Made by a program: the position numbers and the translations under genes
Notes under the pieces: generated by a model
What the model saw: the letters and a program-made list of their open reading frames with translations, nothing else
Database searches by the model: none
Told to the model about the DNA's origin: nothing
In this document: positions 1 to 9,347 of the stretch, one piece after another
How positions within the stretch are numbered: position 1 is the first letter of the stretch
How the letters are laid out: each line of letters starts with the position of its first letter
Source of the DNA: Chitinophagaceae bacterium
Lineage (GTDB): Bacteria; Bacteroidota; Bacteroidia; Chitinophagales; Chitinophagaceae
Direction: 5' to 3'
Length of the DNA: 64,000 nt
Assembly (NCBI GenBank): GCA_017307735.1
Contig: JAFKGR010000002.1
Span: 310,001-374,000, forward strand

Positions 1-134
1 CAGAGATCTGGATTAACTCTTATACTAGTAATATTGAAAGTACTTTGAAACCAGGGTTTGATATGATTTGGAATGCATCAGGTTTCGAACGTTCTTATAA
101 CTATGATGAGGCGGGAAATTGGAATCCCAAATAA
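1..134 (+). CDS. C-terminal fragment of an unknown protein (cut by window start)
   Basis: An open frame runs in from the window edge and ends at the TAA at 132-134, giving about 43 C-terminal residues that finish in ERSYNYDEAGNWNPK. The segment is rich in aromatic, Asn and Ser residues and has no membrane helix. I do not recognise the family. The frame is continuous and the composition looks like protein, but too little is visible to assign a role. It lies on the same strand as the next gene, 119 nt upstream of it. Confidence 0.45.
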   Translation, partial: EIWINSYTSNIESTLKPGFDMIWNASGFERSYNYDEAGNWNPK

Positions 135-253
135 TATCCATTTTTCGTAATCAATTTATTAAAAAACATCAGATATAAAATCATTTCCGAAGAAAACTTA
201 ATTTGCTTCAAGATAACGATGCCATGTAATGGTAAAACCAAATCTGTCTAACT

Positions 254-1189
254 ATGAACTTTGAAATACCAAAAGCAATACAAATTGAGGAAACCGAAGA
301 GTTTAAAACATTTTCGGAAGATATTGACTTTCTAACGGAATTCTTTAGTAGTTTATCAGAACTCATTTATTTTAATGGACGTATCATTTCCTTCTTTTCC
401 GGAAAGGAATATTACACGCTAAACACTACACTAATAAATAGCTCGGCTAAAACTATAAAAAGCATAAAACTCTGTTGTTCTATTGGAAGCTTTTCGGATG
501 CAAATACATTAATCAGAAAATTACGAGACGACCTGATTCAATATGTTTATATTCTAAACATTATCAGCTTACGAAAACCCTTGCTTGAAGAAAGTATTGC
601 AGATTTCAAGACAGGAAATCCAGAAGAATTTGTAAGTTCAATATTAAACCTGCAATTCAACAATAGACTTACGAAGGATGAACAGGCTGTAGCTGCCTGG
701 TTCAATAATTCAGTTACAGATTTACCGAGACCGATCAGAAAGAAGTTAGAATTTGATAATTATATGAAAGTTCTAAAGCAGAACGACCATATCAATCACA
801 TACTAATCGAATATAATCTTCAGGAATATTGGGAGACTTTAAGAAAGAGACTAAATGGCTATGTACATAATAACGGAACCTCTTTTGCAAGCCATAACAT
901 CGTTACAGCAACTGACAAAAATTTGAGAGGCCATTTAAAGCAAATAAACATTCGGACAACATATGTATCATCGTTCTTTCTAGTTTTACTACTTATGATT
1001 GAATCTTCTTTAATTTCATCAACTGACTATATTGACCACCTCGATTGTGATATGCAACCACCCAACGACAGCCAGTATTTTATTGCGAGTTTCGTACAGG
1101 ATTTTATTGATAAAAAAGTTTCAAAGATTCACCCTGAACTTAAGCAATATTTAAAGGATAATAATATTAACGGAATGAGAATAGAATAA
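254..1189 (+). CDS. hypothetical protein, 311 aa, mostly helical, unknown function
   Basis: A complete ATG-to-TAA frame of 311 codons with AT-rich codon use. It has no signal peptide. One hydrophobic stretch near residues 240-255 (SSFFLVLLLMIESS) could be a buried helix or a single membrane segment. An RKLRDDLIQYVY motif near residue 90 and a YVHNNG motif near residue 205 resemble helical proteins of the DUF5677 kind found among mobile-element cargo, but the resemblance is by eye only. It stands alone, 381 nt before the convergent RteC-like gene. The function is unknown. Confidence 0.7.
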   Translation: MNFEIPKAIQIEETEEFKTFSEDIDFLTEFFSSLSELIYFNGRIISFFSGKEYYTLNTTLINSSAKTIKSIKLCCSIGSFSDANTLIRKLRDDLIQYVYILNIISLRKPLLEESIADFKTGNPEEFVSSILNLQFNNRLTKDEQAVAAWFNNSVTDLPRPIRKKLEFDNYMKVLKQNDHINHILIEYNLQEYWETLRKRLNGYVHNNGTSFASHNIVTATDKNLRGHLKQINIRTTYVSSFFLVLLLMIESSLISSTDYIDHLDCDMQPPNDSQYFIASFVQDFIDKKVSKIHPELKQYLKDNNINGMRIE

Positions 1190-1570
1190 AATAACAGCAG
1201 TTGGTTTGGCAGAATCAGAATGCAGAAGAATATATTTAAAGTAGCGTGCCAGATGATACATGGAAAAGAATATGGTGTTTTATTGTATCGATAAAAACTC
1301 CTATTAAGAATTGTTGCATCTCCTGAAGATCAGACTTTACATTCAATCTTTTTTTAAAAGGATTTCCCTTGCAATCCCCAACGCCAAAAAAAATCTGGGC
1401 TTCAATTTTTCCTCCACAAGCAGAATGAAAAACGAAAGAATTTTTTCATACCGCTTGCCCATTGGGCTATGAAGAAGAAAACAAGAGTTAATCCGTTTTT
1501 ATTCCCGACTATTCCGTTCCTACATCGCGGTAACAAAGCCGGTTAACACTTGTAAAAGCCCAAATAATAT
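1190..1570. other. 381-nt stretch without a gene between convergent genes
   Basis: This AT-rich interval separates two convergent genes. I see short oligo-A and oligo-T runs, such as those around 1349-1358 and 1386-1394, and one short palindrome, GCCCATTGGGC. There is no convincing ORF, promoter, terminator or attachment site. Confidence 0.5.
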
Positions 1571-2776
1571 TCAATATTCCTTTATTTTCTTAATCATTTT
1601 TTCGAGTGTTTGAATAGCAATCTCTTTGTCTCTTGTTTCAGCAACATAAGATTTGCTGCGCATGGAATCATAAGAAAGGTTTTCTTTATAAGGGGTAGAA
1701 AGATACGGAACAATTGTTTTGAACACTTCGTTCATTGATTTGGCTATGAGGATTTTCAATTCATCAGCCGCCCGTAGTACCAGAGCAGTCTGATCTGTAG
1801 ATAATACACACAATACTTTAGATTTTTCTTTTTCAACAGGCGTTTTTTCCTTTATACCTGCTACTTTATCCTTTAACGGTACAATAGAGAAATGAAGCTT
1901 TTTTTCCAGATAGAAAATTTCCTGGCTAAACCAGTTGCTTAGCTCATCTTTAAGATCAATTTGCTGTGGATATAAGGCAATCCCTAACTTTCTGTGCATC
2001 TGATTAAATTCTTTGAAATGAATGAGTAAGCAATCCATTCTTTTAGAAACATCGTCATGAGTATTTATTTTATTCGCAATTTTTTGTGTGAGATAATTCA
2101 TGTACTCCGTATTGTTGAAATTGAGGTAGATAAGTATTCTGTCTAATGAAGAATAGGTAGATTTATTTTCCTCAAGCGCCTCTATCGCCTCCAGCTCCTT
2201 TAGCAATTCCTTGATATAAAACAGTTCCTGAAATGTTACGCGATTACCTTCATCATTATCAATAAAATACAACAGGCTATTCACCACAATATTCCTAAGC
2301 TGGTTATCTGTTATCTGCTTTGATAATTTCAAATTCAATTTGTCTATTCGGGGCCTTAGCTCTTTTTTTATAACCGAAAGATAAGTTAATGGTACGCGTT
2401 GATCCAGGCATAAATAGTCGGAAAAACGGGTTTCAACAAAAGACAACAGTTCGTCCACGCAGGTAATAGTTTCATTTGCAAGACGTTTTAATGTTTTTTT
2501 CTTTCCGGGAATTGCTTTGCTATTTATCAAAGCCTGATCGAGGAGAATAATCAGATCTGAATGGTACTGATTTAGGAATAGCCCGATCTGTTTTTCCTTC
2601 GTTAACCCAAATACATAGTTTTTCAGACGAGATTGGAATTTCGTCTTTTCCTCTGCCATTTGGGTGAGAATCGTTTTTATTTGCTCATCAGTTACTGTTG
2701 CATCATCGTTTTTCGCCGGATTAAGAGAAACGGTAATCAAGTAGTCGAGCCATTCTAAAATATATTTTCCGCACAT
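1571..2776 (-). CDS. RteC-like mobile-element regulatory protein
   Basis: A 401-residue soluble, helix-rich protein with an ATG start. Its layout resembles RteC-type proteins of Bacteroidota conjugative elements: a long helical N-terminal part, a tract about hydrophobic YLNFNN-type spacing in the middle, and a C-terminal helical module (about 325-401) with the sequence LSYDSMRSKSYVAETRDK followed by a regularly spaced helix. In CTnDOT, RteC activates excision; whether this protein does the same is inference. No catalytic motif is visible. It sits 139 nt from a hybrid sensor kinase on the same strand, recalling the rteA-rteB-rteC order although the kinase is of a different class. Longer than classical RteC, so this may be a related subfamily. 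Confidence 0.5.
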   Translation of the reverse strand: MCGKYILEWLDYLITVSLNPAKNDDATVTDEQIKTILTQMAEEKTKFQSRLKNYVFGLTKEKQIGLFLNQYHSDLIILLDQALINSKAIPGKKKTLKRLANETITCVDELLSFVETRFSDYLCLDQRVPLTYLSVIKKELRPRIDKLNLKLSKQITDNQLRNIVVNSLLYFIDNDEGNRVTFQELFYIKELLKELEAIEALEENKSTYSSLDRILIYLNFNNTEYMNYLTQKIANKINTHDDVSKRMDCLLIHFKEFNQMHRKLGIALYPQQIDLKDELSNWFSQEIFYLEKKLHFSIVPLKDKVAGIKEKTPVEKEKSKVLCVLSTDQTALVLRAADELKILIAKSMNEVFKTIVPYLSTPYKENLSYDSMRSKSYVAETRDKEIAIQTLEKMIKKIKEY

Positions 2777-2914
2777 GTCTCATAGGTTGAATACGGTGAA
2801 CATTTTATGTTCAAAGTTGAGTATTCAAGCTCAGCAAAAGAATAAGGCATTTACCGTATTTTCGTACTCAAAAAGCAGTATATTAATGAGTTAGGTAAGA
2901 AAAAACTATTGCAG

Positions 2915-5119
2915 TCACGATTTCAATTTATTAATCAGCTCAACCTTATTGGTTACCCCAACTTTTTCAAATATATTTTGGATATGCTTAGAAACGGTCT
3001 TTTCGGATATATACAGAGTTTGGGCAATTGCTTTATAACGGACACCCTTTAAGATAAATCCTACAATTTCTGTTTCCCTGCTGGTAAGCAGATAAATTTT
3101 GCATTTTTCATGCAAAGCAGCAGGAATGCCTGTATTCGATGGATTAGTTTCAGAGCCATTTAGGATTTTAAGATTTGAGATGGATTGATCTAAAATGGCT
3201 TTCTTCTGCTTCATGATATTGTTCAGCACCGTTTCAATTTTCTGATAAAGCACTTCAAAGGAGAATGGCTTCTGAATAAAATCAATAGCGCCCAGGCGCA
3301 AGCCTTTAAGTTTATCTGTTGGATCTGACTTTGCCGTCAGAAAAATAATTGGGATATGATTATAAGCACTTTGTTCCGAAATTACCTTAGCAAAGGCAAA
3401 TCCATCCATTTTGTCCATCATAATATCGGAAAGAATTAAATCAGGTACAACAGGTAGATGCTCCAATTTCTTTAATGCTTCCGATCCATTCAGTGAAGAA
3501 AAAACATTGTATTTGAGGCTTAACTTTTTAAAAAGAAAATGAAGCATCGCTTTGTTGTCTTCTATAATTAATATGGATTGCCGCTCAGGAAGATAAGATG
3601 TTTCATCCATGTCAAAGTTCTCGATGTTATAAATCATCGATTGAGCTTTTGATGTATTGGACGCTTTAACATCACCTTCTTTTAAACTGTATCTGTCAAG
3701 TGTTATTATAATTTCCGTTCCCGGCTTTTCTGCAGGATTGCTTTCCACTTGAATATGTCCGCCTAAACTGTCTGTTACCTTTTTCACAATCGGCAATCCA
3801 AGCCCCATGCCTTGCAAGTCTGATTTTTTATGACCGATTTGGTAATAAGGTTTAAATATTTTGTGATGAAGGTTAGATGCTATCCCAACGCCGTTATCCT
3901 TTACAGAAAAAATAATTTTATCGTCAACAGCTCGCAGGCTTATTTCTATCATTCCACCTGTACTTGAAAATTTAATAGCATTCTCTATGACGTTATTAAC
4001 TATCCTGTTGATAGCATTCGGATCTGCTTTTATAAGAATGTTGTCCTCAATATTTTTACTGCATAGAAGGTCTTGTTTCTGGCAGTAATATTCAAATAAG
4101 AGAAAGTTGTTTTTCAAAATTTCACTGAAATCCGTTATCTGATTGTGATTATAGACACCGAAGCCTTTTGTAAATCTTTCCAGGTCAAACAAATTGGTTA
4201 TGTCGTTCGTCAGCTTATCAATACCTCCCTTGATGATATCCAGTTCCGCAACTGATCCGTACTTGTTAATATATTCTTCCAAATAATTGTTGACAAGTGT
4301 TAATGGTGTTTTTGTTTCATGGACGAGATTAATAAAGTTGTTGGTCTTCTGCTCATTCATTTTCTCCAGTTCTCTTGTCCTCTTATCAACTTCTTCCTGC
4401 AACCTTGTATTCCAGTTACGAAGAAGTTGTTCAGATTCTATTAGCCTTTCATGTTCGAGCCTGGTTTGTTTTATATGCTGGCTTACCTGAAGTCCAAATA
4501 AGAGCAGAAATCCGGTGTTTGTAATAGCGGCTTCTATGGCCTGACTCTCATTAAAATAAGTGGTAAACGGTACGCCAATCCAGGGTGTTACACTTAAAAA
4601 CAAGATAGCTGCTTCCGTTTTTGATTCTTTGCTTTTAAAATCATTCCCGTATTTATTTTTAATAGCTTTTGCCAGGGAATAGATCACCCATAATGCATAC
4701 AAAACCGGCAAAAAGAGTAACTGTTGCGCTGTTACCAGGTTACCCGTTTTAGCAAAGACAACAACAAAAATGAGATAAGGAAGTACTAAGAATAAATAGA
4801 CGCCTCTGTACGCATGAAATTTCATTTTTTCCAATCCAAACGCCTTATAAACATAATATGGGAAATAGCATGGCGTAATAAATCCGGTAGCATAGGCAAC
4901 AACTTCCTGAAGAAAAAATGATCCTGGCAAATCCGGGTCAGGCAACAAACCACCTGAAATATTGTAGATTAAAAGCAAAGAAATAAGGGTGATGTTCAGA
5001 ATTGTGGTCTTATCTTCTGGTCGGGCTAACTTATAGGTAACCAGATAAAAAAGTATCACCGTCTCTAAACACACAAAGACAAATGTGACAATATGCATTT
5101 CCGTTCCGAAAACCAGCAT
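2915..5119 (-). CDS. hybrid sensor histidine kinase / response regulator with LuxR-type HTH
   Basis: A one-protein two-component system. Residues 1-220 contain about seven hydrophobic segments forming an integral-membrane sensor, followed by a coiled coil (about 222-260). The HisKA box is HETKTPL with the phospho-acceptor His near 269. The ATPase has an N box (NVIENAIKFS, 378-387), DNGVGI (410-415) and GLGL (441-444). The receiver domain (about 516-635) has acidic IIEDN, phospho-acceptor Asp near 567 (SDIMMD) and Lys near 619. A LuxR/FixJ helix-turn-helix occupies about 678-736 (LTSRETEI, SEKTVSKHI). The start given is the ATG at 5119; a GTG two codons upstream (5125) is possible. It lies 2-8 nt after the GNAT gene, so the two are probably co-transcribed, and it is next to the RteC-like gene, which suggests control of transfer. 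The signal is unknown. Confidence 0.9.
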   Translation of the reverse strand: MLVFGTEMHIVTFVFVCLETVILFYLVTYKLARPEDKTTILNITLISLLLIYNISGGLLPDPDLPGSFFLQEVVAYATGFITPCYFPYYVYKAFGLEKMKFHAYRGVYLFLVLPYLIFVVVFAKTGNLVTAQQLLFLPVLYALWVIYSLAKAIKNKYGNDFKSKESKTEAAILFLSVTPWIGVPFTTYFNESQAIEAAITNTGFLLLFGLQVSQHIKQTRLEHERLIESEQLLRNWNTRLQEEVDKRTRELEKMNEQKTNNFINLVHETKTPLTLVNNYLEEYINKYGSVAELDIIKGGIDKLTNDITNLFDLERFTKGFGVYNHNQITDFSEILKNNFLLFEYYCQKQDLLCSKNIEDNILIKADPNAINRIVNNVIENAIKFSSTGGMIEISLRAVDDKIIFSVKDNGVGIASNLHHKIFKPYYQIGHKKSDLQGMGLGLPIVKKVTDSLGGHIQVESNPAEKPGTEIIITLDRYSLKEGDVKASNTSKAQSMIYNIENFDMDETSYLPERQSILIIEDNKAMLHFLFKKLSLKYNVFSSLNGSEALKKLEHLPVVPDLILSDIMMDKMDGFAFAKVISEQSAYNHIPIIFLTAKSDPTDKLKGLRLGAIDFIQKPFSFEVLYQKIETVLNNIMKQKKAILDQSISNLKILNGSETNPSNTGIPAALHEKCKIYLLTSRETEIVGFILKGVRYKAIAQTLYISEKTVSKHIQNIFEKVGVTNKVELINKLKS

Positions 5120-5127
5120 ACGCACGA

Positions 5128-5706
5128 TTATTTATCAAATTCTCTTTTAAGAAAAAATAGTTTATAGCCTAACTCCAGTTCATTATATACCTGGAAGCCG
5201 TATTTTTTATACCATGGTAAATTTTTCAAAGTCGACGTTTCCAGGTAGATTGGCCTTTGCTTATGTTTACTATCTTTTATAATTTCATCCATGAGAAGGC
5301 TGCCAATTCCTTCGTTTTGGTACTCAGGATCAACGCCAATAAACCATAGATAATACATTAACTCTTTTGGCTGTAATTGCTTGATTTTTGATTCCCTGGC
5401 AAGTGCCTTTTTAATATTTTCTATACCAATGCAGGAAAAAATCAGCTTTATGTCCAGTAATATTGATTTTAAAGTCGTCTTCTTTTTGTCAGGGTATAAT
5501 ATTAAGGCGCAAGCTTTTCTATCATCAGAAAGAAAAACATCTCCAAAGGTATAGCAGACTTCAAAAGAATAATCCATTAATGCACTGATTCTTTTTAGCC
5601 TTTTTCCATCTTGTTTTGCTATGTAGTTAACACTTTGGTTGGTGTCAAATGATTTCGTTAGTACGTCTATTACCAAGCTCTTGTCCTTGTAATCTGCATT
5701 TTTCAT
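5128..5706 (-). CDS. GNAT-family N-acetyltransferase
   Basis: A 192-residue cytoplasmic protein. The acetyl-CoA binding core is visible near residues 130-150 as GVDPEYQNEGIGSLLMDEII, the Q/RxxGxG/A pattern of GNAT motif A, followed by the C-terminal YKKYGFQVYNE strand-loop typical of the fold. The substrate cannot be told from the sequence. It is the first gene of a likely operon with the hybrid histidine kinase, which starts almost directly after its stop. No link to metal resistance is evident. Confidence 0.85.
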   Translation of the reverse strand: MKNADYKDKSLVIDVLTKSFDTNQSVNYIAKQDGKRLKRISALMDYSFEVCYTFGDVFLSDDRKACALILYPDKKKTTLKSILLDIKLIFSCIGIENIKKALARESKIKQLQPKELMYYLWFIGVDPEYQNEGIGSLLMDEIIKDSKHKQRPIYLETSTLKNLPWYKKYGFQVYNELELGYKLFFLKREFDK

Positions 5707-5976
5707 AAGAAAGAATTTAGGTTAACGATTGTCCGTATTAATATCTGAAAAAGGGTTAGACGTTAATATATTCAAGATTGCAAAATTAAATAATTTCGAC
5801 AATTGGCCCTTACTGATACAGACGTACGCTTGGACAAGTAAACAAACATTTATCTCCATTTTCTTTTTTCAGTAAAATTCTTTTTCAAACGGAAGATATA
5901 AAGTTCCTTTTTTATTATAGCGTTTTTTTAAAAACGGTAAAATTTGTAATTTTATGGCCCCTTAATTTTTATAGCT

Positions 5977-6519
5977 ATGAAGAATGTACTATTCGCCCTT
6001 TTTGCTGTGTGTACGCTATTAACAGCTTGTTCCGATGATAACAAAGAATTGAGCAGAGAAGAAGCCATGAATCTCCTTAAACAGCAAACCACTTACCCTA
6101 AAGTAGTTGACTATGATATTTTTTGCGGAGACCCTGCATTTGCCAAAAAGGTGCTTGATGCGGGATTAGAAACGCAGGGTCTTTTAACCGTGCAACAAAC
6201 TCAGAAACTAAGCGAACTCGGTAAGCCTATCATCCAGCTTTCAACTAAAGCCGAACCTTATTTATTGCCAACTCCCGAAAAGGATAAATCCATAAACATA
6301 CAAAAGGTAAAATTGGCTGAAGAACAACTAAAAGAAGTTACCGGTATAAAAATGATGGATGATGGCAAAAGTGCAGTTGCAGAATATACAACAATCTATA
6401 AAAATGTCACTCCCTTTTCCTCATTAGTCAATACTGATTTTTCAAAGGAAGATACGCATCAGGCCTATTTTGCTTTATATGATGATGGTTGGCGACTGGA
6501 AAAGAAACAGGACAGATAA
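5977..6519 (+). CDS. putative lipoprotein, unknown function
   Basis: A 180-residue protein with a clear lipoprotein signal peptide: MKN, a hydrophobic core, then the lipobox LLTAC with the lipidated Cys at residue 18. The mature part is charged, with no recognisable catalytic motif. It contains a FCGDPAFAKKVLDAGL segment and ends in a DDGWRLEK motif, reminiscent of small periplasmic proteins that bind peptides or lipids. It is likely anchored to the inner or outer membrane. It is divergent from the GNAT gene (270 nt apart) and stands alone. The family is not recognised. Confidence 0.8.
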   Translation: MKNVLFALFAVCTLLTACSDDNKELSREEAMNLLKQQTTYPKVVDYDIFCGDPAFAKKVLDAGLETQGLLTVQQTQKLSELGKPIIQLSTKAEPYLLPTPEKDKSINIQKVKLAEEQLKEVTGIKMMDDGKSAVAEYTTIYKNVTPFSSLVNTDFSKEDTHQAYFALYDDGWRLEKKQDR

Positions 6520-6691
6520 TTGTTAGGTTCTGCCAGCTTCTTAGAAAAAGTGTACTTTATTTTATACTGGCGTTTGCTCAATTGCTTTTCAGACCTATTG
6601 TTGTTAAAGCGATAATAATTTAGTTATGCCATATTGTTGGAAACAAAGCGAGGCTACCGATTTTTAATCGGAAAGCAGAGCTGTGCTTTTT

Positions 6692-6724
6692 ATTGTCTTA
6701 TTTTAATCCGAAATACTACTTTTG
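6692..6724 (+). promoter_or_regulatory. candidate promoter for the hairpin RNA / 68-aa gene
   Basis: The TACTTTTG at 6717-6724 matches the Bacteroidota -7 consensus TAnnTTTG in full, with an ATTG at 6692-6695 as a possible -33 element 21 nt upstream. It lies directly before the long hairpin and the small plus-strand gene. The assignment is by consensus match only. Confidence 0.45.
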
Positions 6725-6761
6725 CACAAAATATTCTTGAAGCGTTTTTGCTTTAAGTCCT

Positions 6762-6866
6762 GCACTGAAACTTAGGAACTTTCGAAGGTAACGGGACATA
6801 AGTGGAAAACGCTCATGCTACGGCGTGGGCGCACTTATTCGTTACCGGTTCCTAAGACCTCAGTGC
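6762..6866 (+). ncRNA. long imperfect hairpin, possible structured RNA or DNA element
   Basis: The two arms match block by block in inverted order: GCACTGA (6762-6768) with TCAGTGC (6860-6866), CTTAGGAAC (6771-6779) with GTTCCTAAG, GGTAACG with CGTTACC, and ATAAGTG with CACTTAT. About 30 base pairs are interrupted by small internal loops around a GC-rich apical part. A consensus promoter lies upstream and a 68-codon gene starts 70 nt downstream. It could be a regulatory leader, an independent RNA, or a recombination or replication site. No known RNA family is recognised. Confidence 0.5.
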
Positions 6867-6936
6867 GGTAAGCTGTTGCCTGCGCTTATTTTTTACGGGC
6901 AGCAATGGCTAATGTGTAAACCTAAAATCAAGCGTT

Positions 6937-7143
6937 ATGAGCGCAAACAGCCGTTATCCGGGATTTGACCATCCAGCCTCAGAATTATCTAAGTTTTTAG
7001 CTGCCTCAGATTTTTTTACCATTATGCTGAAAGATGGAAGGATTATCCATTTTACACCTGATGATGCAAATTCATTTCGCCACTGGTTGCTGCTTAATGA
7101 AATCATAGACATGAGAACGGAGAAAGGCTGGATTACGTCATGA
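6937..7143 (+). CDS. small conserved-looking hypothetical protein (68 aa)
   Basis: A 68-codon frame with an ATG start. It has no signal peptide or membrane helix. The core FFTIMLKDGRIIHFTPDD, followed by FRHWLLLNEIIDMR, has the alternating pattern of a small beta-sheet plus a helix, and I have the impression of having seen similar short proteins in Bacteroidota mobile elements. The long hairpin lies upstream, and a perfect 9-bp inverted repeat (7142-7150 / 7182-7190) starts at its stop codon. The opposite-strand frame over the same bases is less plausible. The function is unknown. Confidence 0.55.
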   Translation: MSANSRYPGFDHPASELSKFLAASDFFTIMLKDGRIIHFTPDDANSFRHWLLLNEIIDMRTEKGWITS

Positions 7144-7190
7144 AACAGCAGTAGGAATTTACTTTTCTCCAAATCAATATTTGCTGTTTC
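7142..7190. repeat. inverted repeat at the 3' end of the 68-aa gene
   Basis: GAAACAGCA at 7142-7150 is the exact reverse complement of TGCTGTTTC at 7182-7190, with 31 nt between. The left arm overlaps the stop codon of the small gene. No T-tract follows the right arm, so this is not a textbook terminator; it may be a stabilising 3' structure. Confidence 0.4.
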
Positions 7191-7295
7191 TAAAGGCTAC
7201 ATCAGAACCGGCTACGACAGTATTGAATGTGTTGCTCCTAATAACCATGTTATTTTATAAAAAATATACATGTGCACAAATCTCTTATTAATCCA

Positions 7296-9323
7296 TCATA
7301 TTTTCATCCTCTGGATCCTTACAGCATTTAATATAGCCAATAGCGCTACTCCCACGTCTGCAAACACTGCTTCCCATAATGTAGCTAAGCCTCCCGCACC
7401 AAGCACCAAAACGATTAATTTTACTCCAAACGCCAAAGAGATATTTTGCCAAACAACTTTACGCGTTTCTTTTCCAATCCGAATAGCAGTAGGAATTTTT
7501 GAAGGCTGGTCGTTTTGAATAACTATATCAGCTATTTCTATTGCCGCATCGCTTCCTAATCCACCCATGGCTATTCCCACATCAGCCAAAGCTATTACTG
7601 GCGCATCATTTACGCCATCTCCTGCAAATGCAACTTTCAGATTTTGTTTTTTAAATTGTTCAACTTTTTCAACTTTATTTTCCGGAAACAAATCTCCATA
7701 AGCTTCGTCAATCGTTAATTCTTTTGCAACCTTATCTACCACACTTTGCTTGTCGCCTGATAGCATCACCGTTTTTATTTTCAGTTGATGCAATTGCTCA
7801 ACAGCCTGTTTGGCATCTTCCTTTATTTCATCAGCAATGGTAATGTAACCGCTGTATTGGTTATTGATAGCTACTAAAACAATGGTATCAGTAATATTTT
7901 CTGAATCAAAGTTGTTTTTGATTTTAAATTTATCAAGTAACTTTTGATTTCCGGCAAGCACTTCAATGCCATCAATTTTTCCTTTCATTCCAAGTCCCGG
8001 AATTTCTTCTACATTTTCTATTTTAAGATTTTGAAAAATATTACCAGCATATTGTACAATAGCAGTAGCAACAGGATGTGTAGATTTACTTTCCAATGCT
8101 GCAACGTATTTAAGTAGTTCTTTTTCATCTATATTTTGTGCAATAACTTTCTGCACCTCAAAAACACCTTTGGTAAGTGTTCCTGTTTTGTCCATCACAA
8201 CTGTATTTACAAGAGTGATGGCATCTAAAAAATTACTTCCCTTAAATAAAATTCCGTTTCGCGACGCCAAACCTATTCCACCAAAATATCCAAGGGGAAT
8301 GGAAATAACTAATGCGCAAGGACAAGAGATAACCAGAAATATTAAAGCTCTGTATAACCAATTGCTGAAGATATAACCGCTTACAAAAAAGTAAGGAACG
8401 ATTACTATTGCGATTGCTAAATACACAACAATAGGTGTATAGACTTTGGCAAACTTTGTAATAAAAAGTTGGGTAGGTGACTTGCGCGCTGTTGCATCTT
8501 GTACCATTTCTAAAATTCTGGAAAGTTTACTGTCTTTGAAAAGCGCAGTAACTTTTATGTCGGCAACAGTGTTAAGATTTATCATTCCTGCCAACACTTT
8601 TTCTCCTTTGCGTTTCGTGTCGGGTTTGCTTTCGCCTGTTAGTGCAGAAGTATTGAAAGATGACATTTCTGAAATTAATTCTCCATCCAAAGCAACTTTT
8701 TCCCCTGGCTTTACCTGTATCGTTTCACCTATTGAAACTTCAGAAGGTGAAACTGATTTTATTCCTCCGTTTCTAATTATTGTTACTATATCAGGCCGTA
8801 CATCTAATAACGCTTTAATACTCCGTTTGGCCTTTCTTACGGCTGCTGTTTGAAAAAGCTCTCCAACGGCATAGAATAACATTACAGCAACGCCTTCGGG
8901 ATATTGTTTAATAGCAAATGCGCCAAGAGTTGCTATACTCATTAGAAAAAATTCTGAAAAGAATGCACCTTTCCTGATTGATTCAACAGCCTCTTTCATT
9001 ACCGGTAAACCCACAGGCAAGTAAGCCATAAAGTACCATATCAGACGAACATATCCTGTGAAGAAACGAGGCTTGAAATAATAATCTAAGACAATTCCAA
9101 TAATAAGTATTACAAAACTTATTATTGCAGGAAAATAGGGCTTCCAGGTATTCGTTCTTTCTTCATTGGAAGAAGGTTTTTTAATTTTATTATTATCTTC
9201 TTTAGTCTCATTCAACAAATCTGTGACATTTGCTTTTGTATAAATTTTTTCTTCCTCTGAGCAACAAGTCATTCTTCCTTGTGCATCATAACTATGAATA
9301 TGATTTGGATCTGGATTTATCAT
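7296..9323 (-). CDS. P1B-type ATPase, Zn/Cd/Pb exporter type (CPC motif)
   Basis: A 675-residue heavy-metal exporting ATPase. Visible motifs are TGES (229-232, actuator), CPC (334-336, membrane metal site), phosphorylated DKTGT (D378), HP (416-417) and GDGVND (568-573). The Lys in the seventh helix (FGVKLIVL) and the Asp in the last helix (FADVGVALLAILNAVR) are the features of the Zn/Cd/Pb class (P1B-2, ZntA-like). The N-terminus lacks a full HMA domain and instead has a short stretch with CC (20-21) and His residues. It is 24 nt downstream of the second ATPase gene on the same strand, so they are probably one operon. It likely pumps Zn(II)/Cd(II)/Pb(II) from cytoplasm to periplasm. Confidence 0.92.
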   Translation of the reverse strand: MINPDPNHIHSYDAQGRMTCCSEEEKIYTKANVTDLLNETKEDNNKIKKPSSNEERTNTWKPYFPAIISFVILIIGIVLDYYFKPRFFTGYVRLIWYFMAYLPVGLPVMKEAVESIRKGAFFSEFFLMSIATLGAFAIKQYPEGVAVMLFYAVGELFQTAAVRKAKRSIKALLDVRPDIVTIIRNGGIKSVSPSEVSIGETIQVKPGEKVALDGELISEMSSFNTSALTGESKPDTKRKGEKVLAGMINLNTVADIKVTALFKDSKLSRILEMVQDATARKSPTQLFITKFAKVYTPIVVYLAIAIVIVPYFFVSGYIFSNWLYRALIFLVISCPCALVISIPLGYFGGIGLASRNGILFKGSNFLDAITLVNTVVMDKTGTLTKGVFEVQKVIAQNIDEKELLKYVAALESKSTHPVATAIVQYAGNIFQNLKIENVEEIPGLGMKGKIDGIEVLAGNQKLLDKFKIKNNFDSENITDTIVLVAINNQYSGYITIADEIKEDAKQAVEQLHQLKIKTVMLSGDKQSVVDKVAKELTIDEAYGDLFPENKVEKVEQFKKQNLKVAFAGDGVNDAPVIALADVGIAMGGLGSDAAIEIADIVIQNDQPSKIPTAIRIGKETRKVVWQNISLAFGVKLIVLVLGAGGLATLWEAVFADVGVALLAILNAVRIQRMKI

Positions 9324-9347
9324 TGTTTATATCATTGTTTATTAAAA

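Noticed and set aside
1190..1570. Attachment site of the element in the gap before the RteC-like gene
   Set aside because: No repeat of any segment of this gap was recognised elsewhere in the window and no integrase gene is adjacent, so there is no support for an att site.
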